This document shows, one piece after another, positions 7,552 through 16,678 of a stretch of DNA of 64,000 nt. The stretch lies in assembly GCF_001424905.1 (NCBI RefSeq), contig NZ_LMCU01000001.1, positions 124,001 through 188,000 of the forward strand, read 5' to 3'. Each line of letters opens with the position of its first letter. The stretch's first letter is position 1. The DNA is from Leifsonia sp. Root112D2 (GTDB lineage: Bacteria; Actinomycetota; Actinomycetes; Actinomycetales; Microbacteriaceae). The notes under the pieces were generated by a model that had not been told where the DNA came from, did not search any database, and saw only the letters and a list, made by a program, of their open reading frames with translations. Both the position numbers and the translations under genes were made by a program.

Positions 7552-9542
7552 TCGGCGCAGGCCGTGATCTTGTAGAGCACGGAGTCGCCCTGCCTGTCGA
7601 TCTCTTTCGCGACACCGTCTTTGGCAACATCCAGCAGGCCGACGAAGCCGGATGTGCTGTCGAGCTGCACGTTCGTCTTGCCCGCGTCCCGTGAGTACGT
7701 GCCGAAGTCGAGCAGGTATTCGACGTGCAGCGCACGAACAGCCGGGCACACCGTAGGATCGGTCAACGCCTGGTTCAGCTTGAGGTTGATGAGCGGAGCG
7801 CGGGTATCGATGAGCGAGCTGAAGTGCGGATTGAGCACTCTCCTGTTCGCCAACGCGTAGGTGAATGCCGTTCCCGTCCACGGATTGCCCACGATCATGG
7901 CGTCGGCCGGAACCTCGGTATCAAGGCGATCAATCAGCGTGCGCTCGTCGGTGGAAAGCAGGGGCGAGTACGGCCTCTGCGCATAGGTGTTGTTGGCCGA
8001 CACCACTGCCGCGCGCATGGCTATCCCCTGCGTGCTGACGACGAGGAGCAGCAGCGCGGCGACCACGCCGATCCACACCGCCGCAGGTCTTGCTGGTGCG
8101 GAGACTCTGGAGGTCAGGAACGGCCAGACCCGCTTCACGACGAAGCTCCAGATTGCGACGGCGCCGAAGACGGCCACCGGCAGACCGACCATGATCAGCA
8201 GCGCTGCAAGCCGCGGCGGGTCGCGGTAGAACAGGCCGACAACGAGGGCGCGCACCCGCCAGGACGGCATTGCGACGGCCACCGCGAACATGAACGCGCC
8301 GATCGCCCACGTTCCGAGCACCCACCGCCGCCCCGGCGCACGCGCCAGATGTACGAAACCGACCAGGGTGAACACCGTCAGCGCAATGGCGACCGGCGTT
8401 CCCTTGACCGAGTAGGTGACGGACTCGAACGCGGCCCCGAAAATGTTCGTATAGGTGATCCACGGCGTGTTGTCGCCCAACCGGCCTATGACGACCCAGG
8501 CGACGGCGAAAACACCGAGACCTACCACCACGAGAGCCCAGCTGACGATGCGGCGCATCTTCGATGCAGGGGCACGTGTAAACGCGATGACCCGCGTGAT
8601 GATGAGCGGAATGGTGAAGGCGAACCAAGCGAAGACAACGGATGGCTGCGCGAGTCCGATCGCGGCGAGCACGGCGGCCAGCAACACCGCCCGCTCGATC
8701 AGTCGGGGCCACATCGGGCGCGAGAATCCGACGATCGAGAAGCCCAGCGCGAGAGCGAGCGGCAGCATTGCCAGAGCCAGAAAGTAGGGGTACAGCACGC
8801 CGTAGTTGAGCATGAGCATCGGGAAGGCCGGGAATGCGGCGCTCACCGTGCCCGCGATGACTATTGCGGCACGACTCCCGGGGATCAGCGTGCGCATGAG
8901 CAGTACACACGCGGCCGGCCAGACGAGCGCGGCGATGGCGATGCTGCTCAGGTTCACGATGACCGGGATGCCCGCTCCCGTGGCGATCGACGCAAGCGAG
9001 ACGAAGTCGTGCCAGGCCGCCGGATAGAAGCTGGATGTTCCCGGGGGCAGCACGAGGCCGGAGATATGCCACGAAGAAGCGTTGCCGGTGTCCTCGATGA
9101 ACCGCACCACGTTGAGATGGAACATCGCGTCGAAGGTTTGGGAAATGTGCTGCGGTTGTCCGATGGCAACGACCAGTTGCGTCGCGATGAGGATGCCGCC
9201 AAGAACCATGGCCAGAACGGTCCAGCCGGCCGATCGCATCCGGGTGCCCACGACCGGTTCAGATCGCACGCCTCGAACCAAGCGCCGCACCAGCAGCCAT
9301 CGCACCGCCCACAAAACCAGGGCGCTGAGCACGGTCGCCAGGATCACCGGCAGCAACGACCAACGGATGCCCATCAGCGGAAAAACGATGGCCACGACCG
9401 CCACGAAGCCCACCGTGGCCGCCGGGGCGACGGCCACCAGAAGGAATCGGCGCGCGCCCACCGCTGCGGCAAGCGCAAGGCCGGGAAGATAAAGCAGCGC
9501 CACGACGGCAAGGAAGGGCAGCAGGGCGGAGAGCCAGTTCAT
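7548..9542 (-). CDS. DUF6541-type polytopic membrane protein, possible GT-C glycosyltransferase
   Basis: 664 residues with roughly a dozen hydrophobic segments up to about residue 500, then a soluble tail of about 160 residues predicted outside the cell. The overall shape resembles the actinobacterial DUF6541 family, usually found in surface-glycan clusters. Many GT-C enzymes, which use polyprenyl-linked donors, share this plan, but no catalytic motif was verified. It starts 12 nt after the galE stop, so galE and this gene form a minus-strand pair. The adjacent convergent GT2/DUF2304 genes could provide a polyprenyl-phosphate sugar donor. Confidence 0.7.
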   Translation of the reverse strand: MNWLSALLPFLAVVALLYLPGLALAAAVGARRFLLVAVAPAATVGFVAVVAIVFPLMGIRWSLLPVILATVLSALVLWAVRWLLVRRLVRGVRSEPVVGTRMRSAGWTVLAMVLGGILIATQLVVAIGQPQHISQTFDAMFHLNVVRFIEDTGNASSWHISGLVLPPGTSSFYPAAWHDFVSLASIATGAGIPVIVNLSSIAIAALVWPAACVLLMRTLIPGSRAAIVIAGTVSAAFPAFPMLMLNYGVLYPYFLALAMLPLALALGFSIVGFSRPMWPRLIERAVLLAAVLAAIGLAQPSVVFAWFAFTIPLIITRVIAFTRAPASKMRRIVSWALVVVGLGVFAVAWVVIGRLGDNTPWITYTNIFGAAFESVTYSVKGTPVAIALTVFTLVGFVHLARAPGRRWVLGTWAIGAFMFAVAVAMPSWRVRALVVGLFYRDPPRLAALLIMVGLPVAVFGAVAIWSFVVKRVWPFLTSRVSAPARPAAVWIGVVAALLLLVVSTQGIAMRAAVVSANNTYAQRPYSPLLSTDERTLIDRLDTEVPADAMIVGNPWTGTAFTYALANRRVLNPHFSSLIDTRAPLINLKLNQALTDPTVCPAVRALHVEYLLDFGTYSRDAGKTNVQLDSTSGFVGLLDVAKDGVAKEIDRQGDSVLYKITACAD

Positions 9543-9554
9543 TCGCAGCGAGCC

Positions 9555-10550
9555 TTAACGGGATTCAGGGGGTGTGGATGCATCTGCCTCGGCACGATGC
9601 GCACCCCAAGCCGACTCGACCATGTGCGAAAGAGAATATCGTGCCTTCCAGCCCAGTTCGCCGTTGATTCTCGACGCATCAGCAATGACGGTTGCCGGGT
9701 CGCCCTCACGGCGGCCCGCGATGCGCGGCTCGATGGTGACGCCGGATGCCCGTGACAGCTCCGCGAGCACCTCGCGCACGCTCGCCCCCCGCCCTGTACC
9801 GACATTGAAGACGTCGTTCTGCAACGGCCCCGCCGCCAGTGCATCGAGTGCGGCCAGGTGCGCCTCGGCGAGGTCGGCAACGTGCACATAGTCCCGCACT
9901 CCCGTGCCGTCCGGGGTCGGATAATCGTCGCCGAAGACGGTCGGTGCTTTTCCACGGGAGAGCGCGTCGATGGCGAGCGTGAGCAGATTGAGCGGAACGG
10001 AGTCGCCGAGCTGCGGGGTGCCTGCCCCGGCAACATTGAAATACCGCAGACTCACCTCACGCAGGCCGAGGGCTCGCGCCGCATCGCGCACGAGCCATTC
10101 CCCAGCCAGTTTGGACTCGCCGTACGGGTTGATCGGTCGCGGCACGACCTCTTCTGAGACGAGCTCGACGTCGGGGCTGCCGTACACCGCGGCTGACGAG
10201 GAGAACACAAATCGGTTGACGGCGGTCCCCTCGATAGCCAGCAGCAGGTTGGCCAGGCCGCCGACGTTCTCGCGAAAATACCGCGCAGGTTTCGCGACCG
10301 ACTCCCCCGCCTGCTTGCGGGCTGCGAGGTGGATGACGGCGGTGACGGAATGCTCCGCCACCAGGGCGGAGAGCGCATCCGCTGCGGAGTCGGCGGCAAG
10401 GTCGATTTCGACGATGGGCGCCGGCGCGATTCGATCGGCGCGGCCCGAACTCAGGTCGTCGACGACGACGACCTCGTCACCGCGATCGACCAGCAGCCTC
10501 ACCACGTGCGAACCGATGTATCCGGCCCCGCCGGTGACAAGAATTGACAC
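9555..10550 (-). CDS. galE: UDP-glucose 4-epimerase
   Basis: 331 residues, an extended short-chain dehydrogenase. NAD motif GGAGYIGSH lies near 6-14, catalytic Ser in SSAAVYG near 118-124, and YxxxK as YGESK near 142-146. It interconverts UDP-glucose and UDP-galactose (or the N-acetyl forms), supplying sugars for surface glycans. GTG at 10550 is preferred over upstream ATGs because TAGGCT lies exactly 7 nt before it and the protein then starts MSILVTGGAGYIGSH, as in homologues. Co-directional with the DUF6541 gene downstream. Confidence 0.93.
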   Translation of the reverse strand: MSILVTGGAGYIGSHVVRLLVDRGDEVVVVDDLSSGRADRIAPAPIVEIDLAADSAADALSALVAEHSVTAVIHLAARKQAGESVAKPARYFRENVGGLANLLLAIEGTAVNRFVFSSSAAVYGSPDVELVSEEVVPRPINPYGESKLAGEWLVRDAARALGLREVSLRYFNVAGAGTPQLGDSVPLNLLTLAIDALSRGKAPTVFGDDYPTPDGTGVRDYVHVADLAEAHLAALDALAAGPLQNDVFNVGTGRGASVREVLAELSRASGVTIEPRIAGRREGDPATVIADASRINGELGWKARYSLSHMVESAWGAHRAEADASTPPESR

Positions 10551-10557
10551 GCGCGAC

Positions 10558-10563
10558 AGCCTA
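10558..10563 (-). promoter_or_regulatory. Predicted -10 box for leaderless galE mRNA
   Basis: TAGGCT, then 7 nt, then the galE GTG. No Shine-Dalgarno sequence is present. No clear -35 was identified. Confidence 0.45.
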
Positions 10564-10624
10564 CCGGGCGCCCCTGTGCGCATGCCTGATGACACTCGGC
10601 TGCCCGCGCCACTTCACCAGGTCG

Positions 10625-13018
10625 TCAGCTACAACGGGTGAGCGCCACGATGCCGCTGCCCAGCACGCCCGCACCGCCGACGAGGTAGAGCGTTCCGGCA
10701 CCAGCAGAGCTGATTCCGATCCATGACCGGCGGGGAATGCACGTCTGCGGGGTCAGGTAGAGCGGCGCGGCGCGCACGCCGCTCAACACCGACCCGGTGA
10801 GGGCATCGGGGAAGTCGGCGCCTCCGGCGAGAAACGCCTGACTCGCGGTGGGCAGCAGCGCCCGGTTGACGAGCTGGTTGGTGTCATAGCGGTCGACCCC
10901 CGCATACCGGGTAACGGAACTGATCGTGCCCGCTTGGGTCATGATTCCCGGGCTCACCACGCTGGTGCCGCCGAGCACATAGGTCTTGCTCGGGTGCAAT
11001 GACGCAAGGTAGCTCGCCGTGGCCGATGGCATTGACGCGGCGGTACCGTCGACGAGCAGAACCGGATTGCCCCGTGCGGCCGCCACGGCCGAGGCAGAGA
11101 GCGCATCCGGATAATCCATGCCTGTTGCCAGGAAGACGGTGGAAGCCGAGCCGAACACGTATTTGGTCACCTTGAGCGCGGTGTCGAAGCGGTCAACGCC
11201 GCCGAGCCGCACGGTGGGTGCCAGCACCTTGAGTTTGGCCACGACCGCATCCGACACCGCCCCTGTTCCACCCACAACGACGATCTTCGCGGGCTTGAGT
11301 CGGCTGATCTCGGCACTGACCGCGCTGGAAAGGACGGTTGACGGGGTGAGAAGAAGCGGACCACCCAGCTTGGCGGCCACGGGAGCGGCAGCCAAGGCAT
11401 CCGGGTAGGTCTCGCCGGTTGCAACAAAGACCACGGGCGCCGTGCCGGGGAAGGCGGTTCTCGAAACCGCCACGGCGGTCGCATAGCGGTCCGCGCCCGA
11501 GACCCTGACGAGTTTGGGGTTCGGTCGCATCGTCACCGCCGCGGCCTTCGATGCAGACCAGGAAATCGTGCCGTTTTCGAACTGCACGCTGTTCGTGCCG
11601 TCTTTCGCCGTCGACTTCGCGACGATCGGATAGCCGAGCTTGCCCCCCGGGCCGCCGACGCTGTCATAGGCAGCCACAACCGCGGACGGTATTGCCACCG
11701 GGCCCGTGTCGCCAGTGCGATAGATGCGCCCGTTGTCGAAGGGCTCCATGTACCCGCCGTTGATGGCGCCCTTGGTGCTGTCAGTGGGAAAGCCGAGCCA
11801 CCCGGCCGGGCCGCCCTCGGTGAGATACGGGCCGAGCAGGATGTTCGCGACACGATGAATCTTTCCGGCCGGGGTCGTGTAGAGCGAGCCCTGCTGGAAT
11901 TGCTGGCTTACGGCCCCACCCGGTTGCACCTTCTGCGCCGCGATCGGATACCCCATCGCGGTCGGAGTTCCATAGAGTGCGAGGAATGAGCGGCCGATGG
12001 AGCCGGATGTCATGAAGGCCCCCGTGGCCCGACTCCAGTACGCCCACCCCCTCTGGAATTCCTGGCCGACTCCGCCGTCTGCATAGTTTGCCGGGTAGTT
12101 CGTCGGGTACCCCAGGGAGCCGGTGGCGCCACCGGTCTGGGTCCACAGCGCGCTCAACTGGGCGGCAGTCGTGTAGTGCGTGGATCCGAACCAGTCGGTG
12201 AAGTACACCCAGAAGTTGCGGTTGCCGTAGGAGGAACAGCTGTCGCCGACTCCGTAGAGGTTCTTCAGCGCGGCAGCGTTCGGCTGATAGGGCGTGTAGT
12301 TGTACAGCCCGGCGGTTGCCTGGTTGCGGATATACACCGATGGCGCGCCGCAGTTGTTGTACGGCGTGTATTGAATCGCCTTCCAGTTTCCGGCGACGTA
12401 ATTGAACGACGTCGGGTAACGCTGGTACACCTTGAACTGCCAGGCCGCCATATAGACCTGATTGTAGAAGCCGTAGTATTTCGCGTCGCATCCGGCGGGA
12501 GTATCCGGGCACGCATATCCCATTGCCGTGTCGTATCGCCAACCGGAGGGATAGACGTTAGTGACGAGCCCCTGTTCCTTTTGAAGCGTAGTCACAATGA
12601 CTTGGGGGTTGATGCCACACGCGGTCGACACCTTGTAAATGATCGACGCGGCCGATTCGTTGCTTGCCCCCGCGTAGGCGGCGCATTGTGAGTCGGCGGC
12701 CCGCGAGAATGTGGACTGCCGGAAATCCTTCAGACAGGTGTATCCAGTCGTGCAGTTCGGCACTTTCGAGTTGAGGAAAGCCTGGATGCTGGCCACCGAC
12801 ATCGTGCCGCTGTTGTAGAAGACGGCATCGCTGATGATGTCGCCCGGGTCGAAGTCCGCCGCATTCGCAGCGCTCGCCTGTGGCACCGGGGCAATGGTCG
12901 ACTGGATCGCGACGAGCCCGGTCACGGCAAGAAGAGTCACTACACTCGCCGCCAGCAGCCTTCTACCCCAATGCCGCATTACCCGCAAACCGCCCCGTCG
13001 ATCATGTAAACCGCGCAT
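10625..13018 (-). CDS. Secreted wall protein: lysozyme-like N-domain, LGFP repeats, three CWB2 repeats
   Basis: 797 residues. The ATG at 13018 has GGAG 7 nt upstream. A signal peptide is evident (basic start, hydrophobic 22-42, cleavage near QASA). Residues about 55-280 form a Cys-containing domain with LQKEQGL near 145-151, reminiscent of the catalytic Glu of lysozyme/transglycosylase folds. Residues 285-490 contain LGFP-type repeats (LGYPTNYP, MGYPIAAQ, LGFPTDST, LGYPIVAK), which bind cell wall. Residues about 500-797 are three CWB2 repeats (SGADRYATA, GGVDRFDTA, AGVDRYDTN), a non-covalent wall anchor. Likely role: wall remodelling at the surface. Catalysis is inferred and untested. Confidence 0.85.
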   Translation of the reverse strand: MRGLHDRRGGLRVMRHWGRRLLAASVVTLLAVTGLVAIQSTIAPVPQASAANAADFDPGDIISDAVFYNSGTMSVASIQAFLNSKVPNCTTGYTCLKDFRQSTFSRAADSQCAAYAGASNESAASIIYKVSTACGINPQVIVTTLQKEQGLVTNVYPSGWRYDTAMGYACPDTPAGCDAKYYGFYNQVYMAAWQFKVYQRYPTSFNYVAGNWKAIQYTPYNNCGAPSVYIRNQATAGLYNYTPYQPNAAALKNLYGVGDSCSSYGNRNFWVYFTDWFGSTHYTTAAQLSALWTQTGGATGSLGYPTNYPANYADGGVGQEFQRGWAYWSRATGAFMTSGSIGRSFLALYGTPTAMGYPIAAQKVQPGGAVSQQFQQGSLYTTPAGKIHRVANILLGPYLTEGGPAGWLGFPTDSTKGAINGGYMEPFDNGRIYRTGDTGPVAIPSAVVAAYDSVGGPGGKLGYPIVAKSTAKDGTNSVQFENGTISWSASKAAAVTMRPNPKLVRVSGADRYATAVAVSRTAFPGTAPVVFVATGETYPDALAAAPVAAKLGGPLLLTPSTVLSSAVSAEISRLKPAKIVVVGGTGAVSDAVVAKLKVLAPTVRLGGVDRFDTALKVTKYVFGSASTVFLATGMDYPDALSASAVAAARGNPVLLVDGTAASMPSATASYLASLHPSKTYVLGGTSVVSPGIMTQAGTISSVTRYAGVDRYDTNQLVNRALLPTASQAFLAGGADFPDALTGSVLSGVRAAPLYLTPQTCIPRRSWIGISSAGAGTLYLVGGAGVLGSGIVALTRCS

Positions 13019-13086
13019 CCGAGCGCTCCGGCCATGGTACGCGAGTTACGGGTGTGACGAAAGGGACGCCGCCTCCCCCGTTCGGC

Positions 13087-15666
13087 CTAACCGTAAATGT
13101 TCCAGCCGTGGCCGATCAGAGTTGCGGTGTAGAAGCCGGCCTCGGGTCCGCCCGTGGATCCTGTGTCGGCATAGAACCACAGCGTGCCGTCATTGCGAAC
13201 CCCGAGCAGATCAGCTATCGAGTCGCCGTTCCAGTCGCCGACACCCACGATGCTGCTGTATGCATTCCAGCCGCTGCCGATGCGCACCGCGGGTGCATAG
13301 CCGCCACTCGTGCTGCTGGCCTTCCCCGTTCCCGCATAGAACCACAGGGTGCCATCGGGACGTGTGGCGAGAAAGTCCGGCTTCCCGTCCTTATTAAGAT
13401 CACCCGTGCTGATGAGCTTGTCGTAGGCCGACCATCCACCGTTGCCCACTTTGGCGGCTTTGGTGTACCACGCGTTCACGCCAGTGGAGGTTTGTGTGCC
13501 CGCATAGAACCAGAGGGTGCCGTTCGTGTTGGTCGCCAGCAGGTCGGGCTTGCCGTCGCCGTTGAAGTCGCCGGCGATGATGTGACTGTACGCGTTCCAG
13601 CCGCCGTTGCCGATCTTCAGCGCCGGCTTGTAGCCCTCGCTCGTCGAACTCGGCTTTCCGGTGCCTGCATAGAACCACAGTGTGCCGTCGCTGCGTACCG
13701 CGATGAGGTCGTTTGTGCCGTCGCCATTGAAATCCCGCGTGCCAATGATGCTCGTATAGGCGTTCCAGCCGCCGTTACCCACCTTGAGAGCAGGCCTATA
13801 CCACGCGCTCGCTCCCGTGGTCTTGCCGGTTCCGTTGTAGTACCACAGAGAACCGTCTGCTCGTCTGGCAAGCAGATCGGCGCTCGCGTCGCCATTGAAA
13901 TCTCCGGTGTCCACGACAGCCGTGTACGCGTTCCAGCCGCCATTGCCGATCTTCAGCGCCGGCTTGTACCCCTCCTGCGGTGTCCTGGTTCCAGCAATGA
14001 ACTTCAGCGTGCCGTCAAGAGATCGCGCCATCAGATCGGGGAAGCCATCGGAATTCATGTCTCCGGGGGCCAACAAGAGATCGGATGCCGTCAGTCCCGA
14101 CGAATTGATCGCGATCGCCGGCAAATAGTAGCCGCCGCCACCGCCACCGGTGCCCTGGTAATAGAGCAGCTTGTCATCGGGAAGAACGCCAATGAGGTCT
14201 GGCTTGCCGTCCCGGTTGAGATCGCCGATGCCGAGAACTTGATTGAAGTTATTCCAACTGCCATCGCCGATTTTCTGTGCGGCCAAATACCCGTCGTTAC
14301 TCGCGTTGACGACTCCTGTGCCCTCGTAGTACCACAACGTGCCATCGAGCCTGCGCGCAAGCAGGTCTGGCTTGCCATCTCCATTGAAGTCGCCGGATGG
14401 AATGAGTTGGGTATAGGCGCCCCAGCCGCTGTTACCGATCTTCACGACGGCACCGAATGCCGCTCCCGTGCTCGCGACGCTCCCCGTGCCCGGATAGAAC
14501 CACAGCGTGCCGTCAGGCTTGCGGGCGATCAGGTCGTTTCTCTTGTCGCCGTTGAAGTCGCCGACGCCGACGATGGCGTCATAGATATTCCACCCGGCGC
14601 CGATCTTCACCGCAGCGCCGTAGCCCTCGCTGGTTCCGCCGACGCTTCCCGTGCCCGGATAGAACCACAGCGTGCCATCGGGCCTGCGGGCAATAATGTC
14701 GGGCTTCTTATCGCCATTGAGATCGCCGACGCCGAAGATCGGCATGTCGAGCGGATTCGTGACCGTAGATCCTGTCGTGCCGCGCGCGAAGGACTGCAGG
14801 GTACTCAGCGAGCCGTTGAAGACATCCGAATCACCGGGATAAATACCCGCGCTTGTGTATTGCCACATCGTGTAGCGCGTCCAACTGGCGGGCAGCGTGC
14901 CCGCACCGTCGGCGATGTTGTTCGGGTAGCGGGCGATGAACAGGGGATTGTTGGCGAAGCCGGTGCTGTTGCCGGTGCACTTCGTCCACCAATCGGTCGT
15001 CGTGTAGATGGTGGGCGTTCGGCCCGTACGGGAGAGCACGGTGTTGGAGAAGTCCGCGATCCATTGGATCATCTGCTGTGTGCTCAGGCCGTAACAGGTC
15101 GCTCCATACGGGTTGTACTCGATATCGAGCATCGGGGGCAGCGTGCGCCCATCGGCCTTCCAGCCACCACCGTTGTTGACAAAGAAGTTGGCTTGAACAG
15201 CACCGGAAGAATCGCTCGGCACCGCGAAGTGGTAGGCCCCCCGAATCATGCCGACGTTGTACGAGTCGGTGTATTGCGACGAGAACGTGCTGCTGCGGTA
15301 ACCGGTGCTCTCGGTAGCTTTGATGTAGGCGAAACGCGCACCCTTGTTCCACACGTCTTTCCAGTCGACGCTCTGCTGCCAGGAGCTCACGTCGAGACCG
15401 GGCACGCCGGAAGGTACGGCATTCGACGTGGCGACCAGGCTGCGTGGCGCCATCCGCGGCGACGGCGCGACCGCCGTCTCCCGAGGAATCGTGGAGCCCA
15501 TGCTGTGATTGTGTGCGGCATTCATCTGTGCGAGTGACGGGCTGGAATCGGTGCCTGAGCCGTCAGATCCGGTGGCGAAGGCGGGTGCAGCAACGCCGAC
15601 GAACAGCCCGGCAAACAATGCGAGAGCCGTCGCCGAGGCAAGAGCAATACGAGATACATAGCGCAT
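13087..15666 (-). CDS. Secreted GH25 lysozyme with ten FG-GAP repeats
   Basis: 859 residues from the ATG at 15666, chosen because it gives a clean signal peptide (hydrophobic 7-27, cleavage near AFA). Residues about 88-290 are a GH25 muramidase: GLDVSSWQ at the start and catalytic Asp and Glu in PMLDIEY near 177-183. Ten FG-GAP/VCBS blades follow to the C-terminus, each 50-70 residues with a calcium loop such as GDFNGDGKPDLLA and the phrase GTLWFY, enough for one beta-propeller with extra blades. GH25 enzymes cut the MurNAc-GlcNAc bond of peptidoglycan. The propeller probably binds wall glycan or protein. Lies 68 bp upstream of the LGFP/CWB2 gene on the same strand. Confidence 0.9.
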   Translation of the reverse strand: MRYVSRIALASATALALFAGLFVGVAAPAFATGSDGSGTDSSPSLAQMNAAHNHSMGSTIPRETAVAPSPRMAPRSLVATSNAVPSGVPGLDVSSWQQSVDWKDVWNKGARFAYIKATESTGYRSSTFSSQYTDSYNVGMIRGAYHFAVPSDSSGAVQANFFVNNGGGWKADGRTLPPMLDIEYNPYGATCYGLSTQQMIQWIADFSNTVLSRTGRTPTIYTTTDWWTKCTGNSTGFANNPLFIARYPNNIADGAGTLPASWTRYTMWQYTSAGIYPGDSDVFNGSLSTLQSFARGTTGSTVTNPLDMPIFGVGDLNGDKKPDIIARRPDGTLWFYPGTGSVGGTSEGYGAAVKIGAGWNIYDAIVGVGDFNGDKRNDLIARKPDGTLWFYPGTGSVASTGAAFGAVVKIGNSGWGAYTQLIPSGDFNGDGKPDLLARRLDGTLWYYEGTGVVNASNDGYLAAQKIGDGSWNNFNQVLGIGDLNRDGKPDLIGVLPDDKLLYYQGTGGGGGGYYLPAIAINSSGLTASDLLLAPGDMNSDGFPDLMARSLDGTLKFIAGTRTPQEGYKPALKIGNGGWNAYTAVVDTGDFNGDASADLLARRADGSLWYYNGTGKTTGASAWYRPALKVGNGGWNAYTSIIGTRDFNGDGTNDLIAVRSDGTLWFYAGTGKPSSTSEGYKPALKIGNGGWNAYSHIIAGDFNGDGKPDLLATNTNGTLWFYAGTQTSTGVNAWYTKAAKVGNGGWSAYDKLISTGDLNKDGKPDFLATRPDGTLWFYAGTGKASSTSGGYAPAVRIGSGWNAYSSIVGVGDWNGDSIADLLGVRNDGTLWFYADTGSTGGPEAGFYTATLIGHGWNIYG

Positions 15667-15841
15667 AGAAATGGCGCCCCCAATGGAGTTCACGCTCGTG
15701 CAGCCGCTTGATGTCGGACAAGCAACCATTCGGTCCGACACGGCAGGTGCCCGACCACGGTGAGCCTAACCCCGCCCCGGGAGCCGGTCACGGACTGCGC
15801 CCACACACACGGCAGATTACCCCCGTTTTGGGGCCACGACG

Positions 15842-16678
15842 TCAGCGCTGGCGCCCGCCACGCGCAATGAAACGGCGGTACGCGATGCGACGCAGCCCCT
15901 CGGGAACAAAGCGGTACAGCCCGCGCACCGTCACATTGCGCAGGTACTGCGCGCGGCTCGTGAAGCGGATGCGACGCAACGCCTTCTGCAGTTGCAGCTC
16001 GCTGCGCCACTGCGCGCGTCCACCGCGGCGGGCGTATGCGCCCTCCCCCACGCGATACATGACGAGGGGGTCCGCGACGTTGTCGACGCGCGCGCCCGAG
16101 GCGAGCATCCGAGCGAAAAGCCAGTAGTCCTCCATGAGGCCAAGCTGCTGGTAGCCGCCGGCCTTCTCCACGGCCGACTTGCGGTACACCACCGTCGGGT
16201 GGCTGAAGGGGTCGTGAAAGCGCGCGTAGTGCTCGATTACCGGCTGCCCCGTGTGCGGAACCCGCCGGCCGACGATGGTTCCGATCTCATCCTGAAACTC
16301 GAGCATGCCGCTGCCTAGGAGATCGAGCCCGCCAACCACGAGCGGCACCTGCCGGGCGAATCGATCGGGCAGCGAGATGTCGTCGGCGTCGATGCGCGCC
16401 ACGATCTCGTGCTCGCAGCGCGCCAGGCCTGCGGTGAGCGCGACGGCGAGGCCGCTGTTCGTCTCGAGCACCACGCGGTCGACAGCAACCGGACTGGAAG
16501 CAATGGCGCGCTCGATCTCCGCGTCAAGTTCGTCGTCGATCGGGCCGTCCTGTACCACGACGACTTGGCTGGGTCGCAGTGTCTGGTCGAACACGCTGCT
16601 CGCGAAGGCCTTGCCGAAGTGCGGCGCGGTGTCGCCCCGGTAAACCGGGAGCAGAAGGGAAAACGGGGTGTCAGCCAC
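15842..16678 (-). CDS. Glycosyltransferase family 2 (AmsE-like)
   Basis: 278 residues, GT-A fold. FSLLLPVYRGD at the N-terminus, VVVVQDGPIDDEL near 38-50, a metal-binding ARIDADDISLPDR near 94-106, and the late acceptor-side motif LMEDYWLFARML. It resembles AmsE/WcaA-type transferases of capsule and exopolysaccharide clusters. The ATG overlaps the stop of the upstream GT2 by 8 nt, so the pair is translationally coupled. Donor sugar unknown; UDP-galactose or dTDP-rhamnose are plausible because galE and rml genes flank it. Confidence 0.87.
   Translation of the reverse strand: MADTPFSLLLPVYRGDTAPHFGKAFASSVFDQTLRPSQVVVVQDGPIDDELDAEIERAIASSPVAVDRVVLETNSGLAVALTAGLARCEHEIVARIDADDISLPDRFARQVPLVVGGLDLLGSGMLEFQDEIGTIVGRRVPHTGQPVIEHYARFHDPFSHPTVVYRKSAVEKAGGYQQLGLMEDYWLFARMLASGARVDNVADPLVMYRVGEGAYARRGGRAQWRSELQLQKALRRIRFTSRAQYLRNVTVRGLYRFVPEGLRRIAYRRFIARGGRQR

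Noticed and set aside
7725..9755. 676-codon open frame on the plus strand
   Set aside because: Antisense to the DUF6541 gene; composition extremely rich in Arg, Asp, Gln and His, typical of a shadow frame.
13087..14760. Regular DNA repeats resembling a repeat array
   Set aside because: They are the coding repeats of FG-GAP blades with varying length and no unique spacers; not a CRISPR.
12880..15537. 885-codon open frame on the plus strand
   Set aside because: It is antisense to the GH25/FG-GAP gene. High GC at third positions keeps the opposite frame open; the translation is repetitive and has no recognisable domain.
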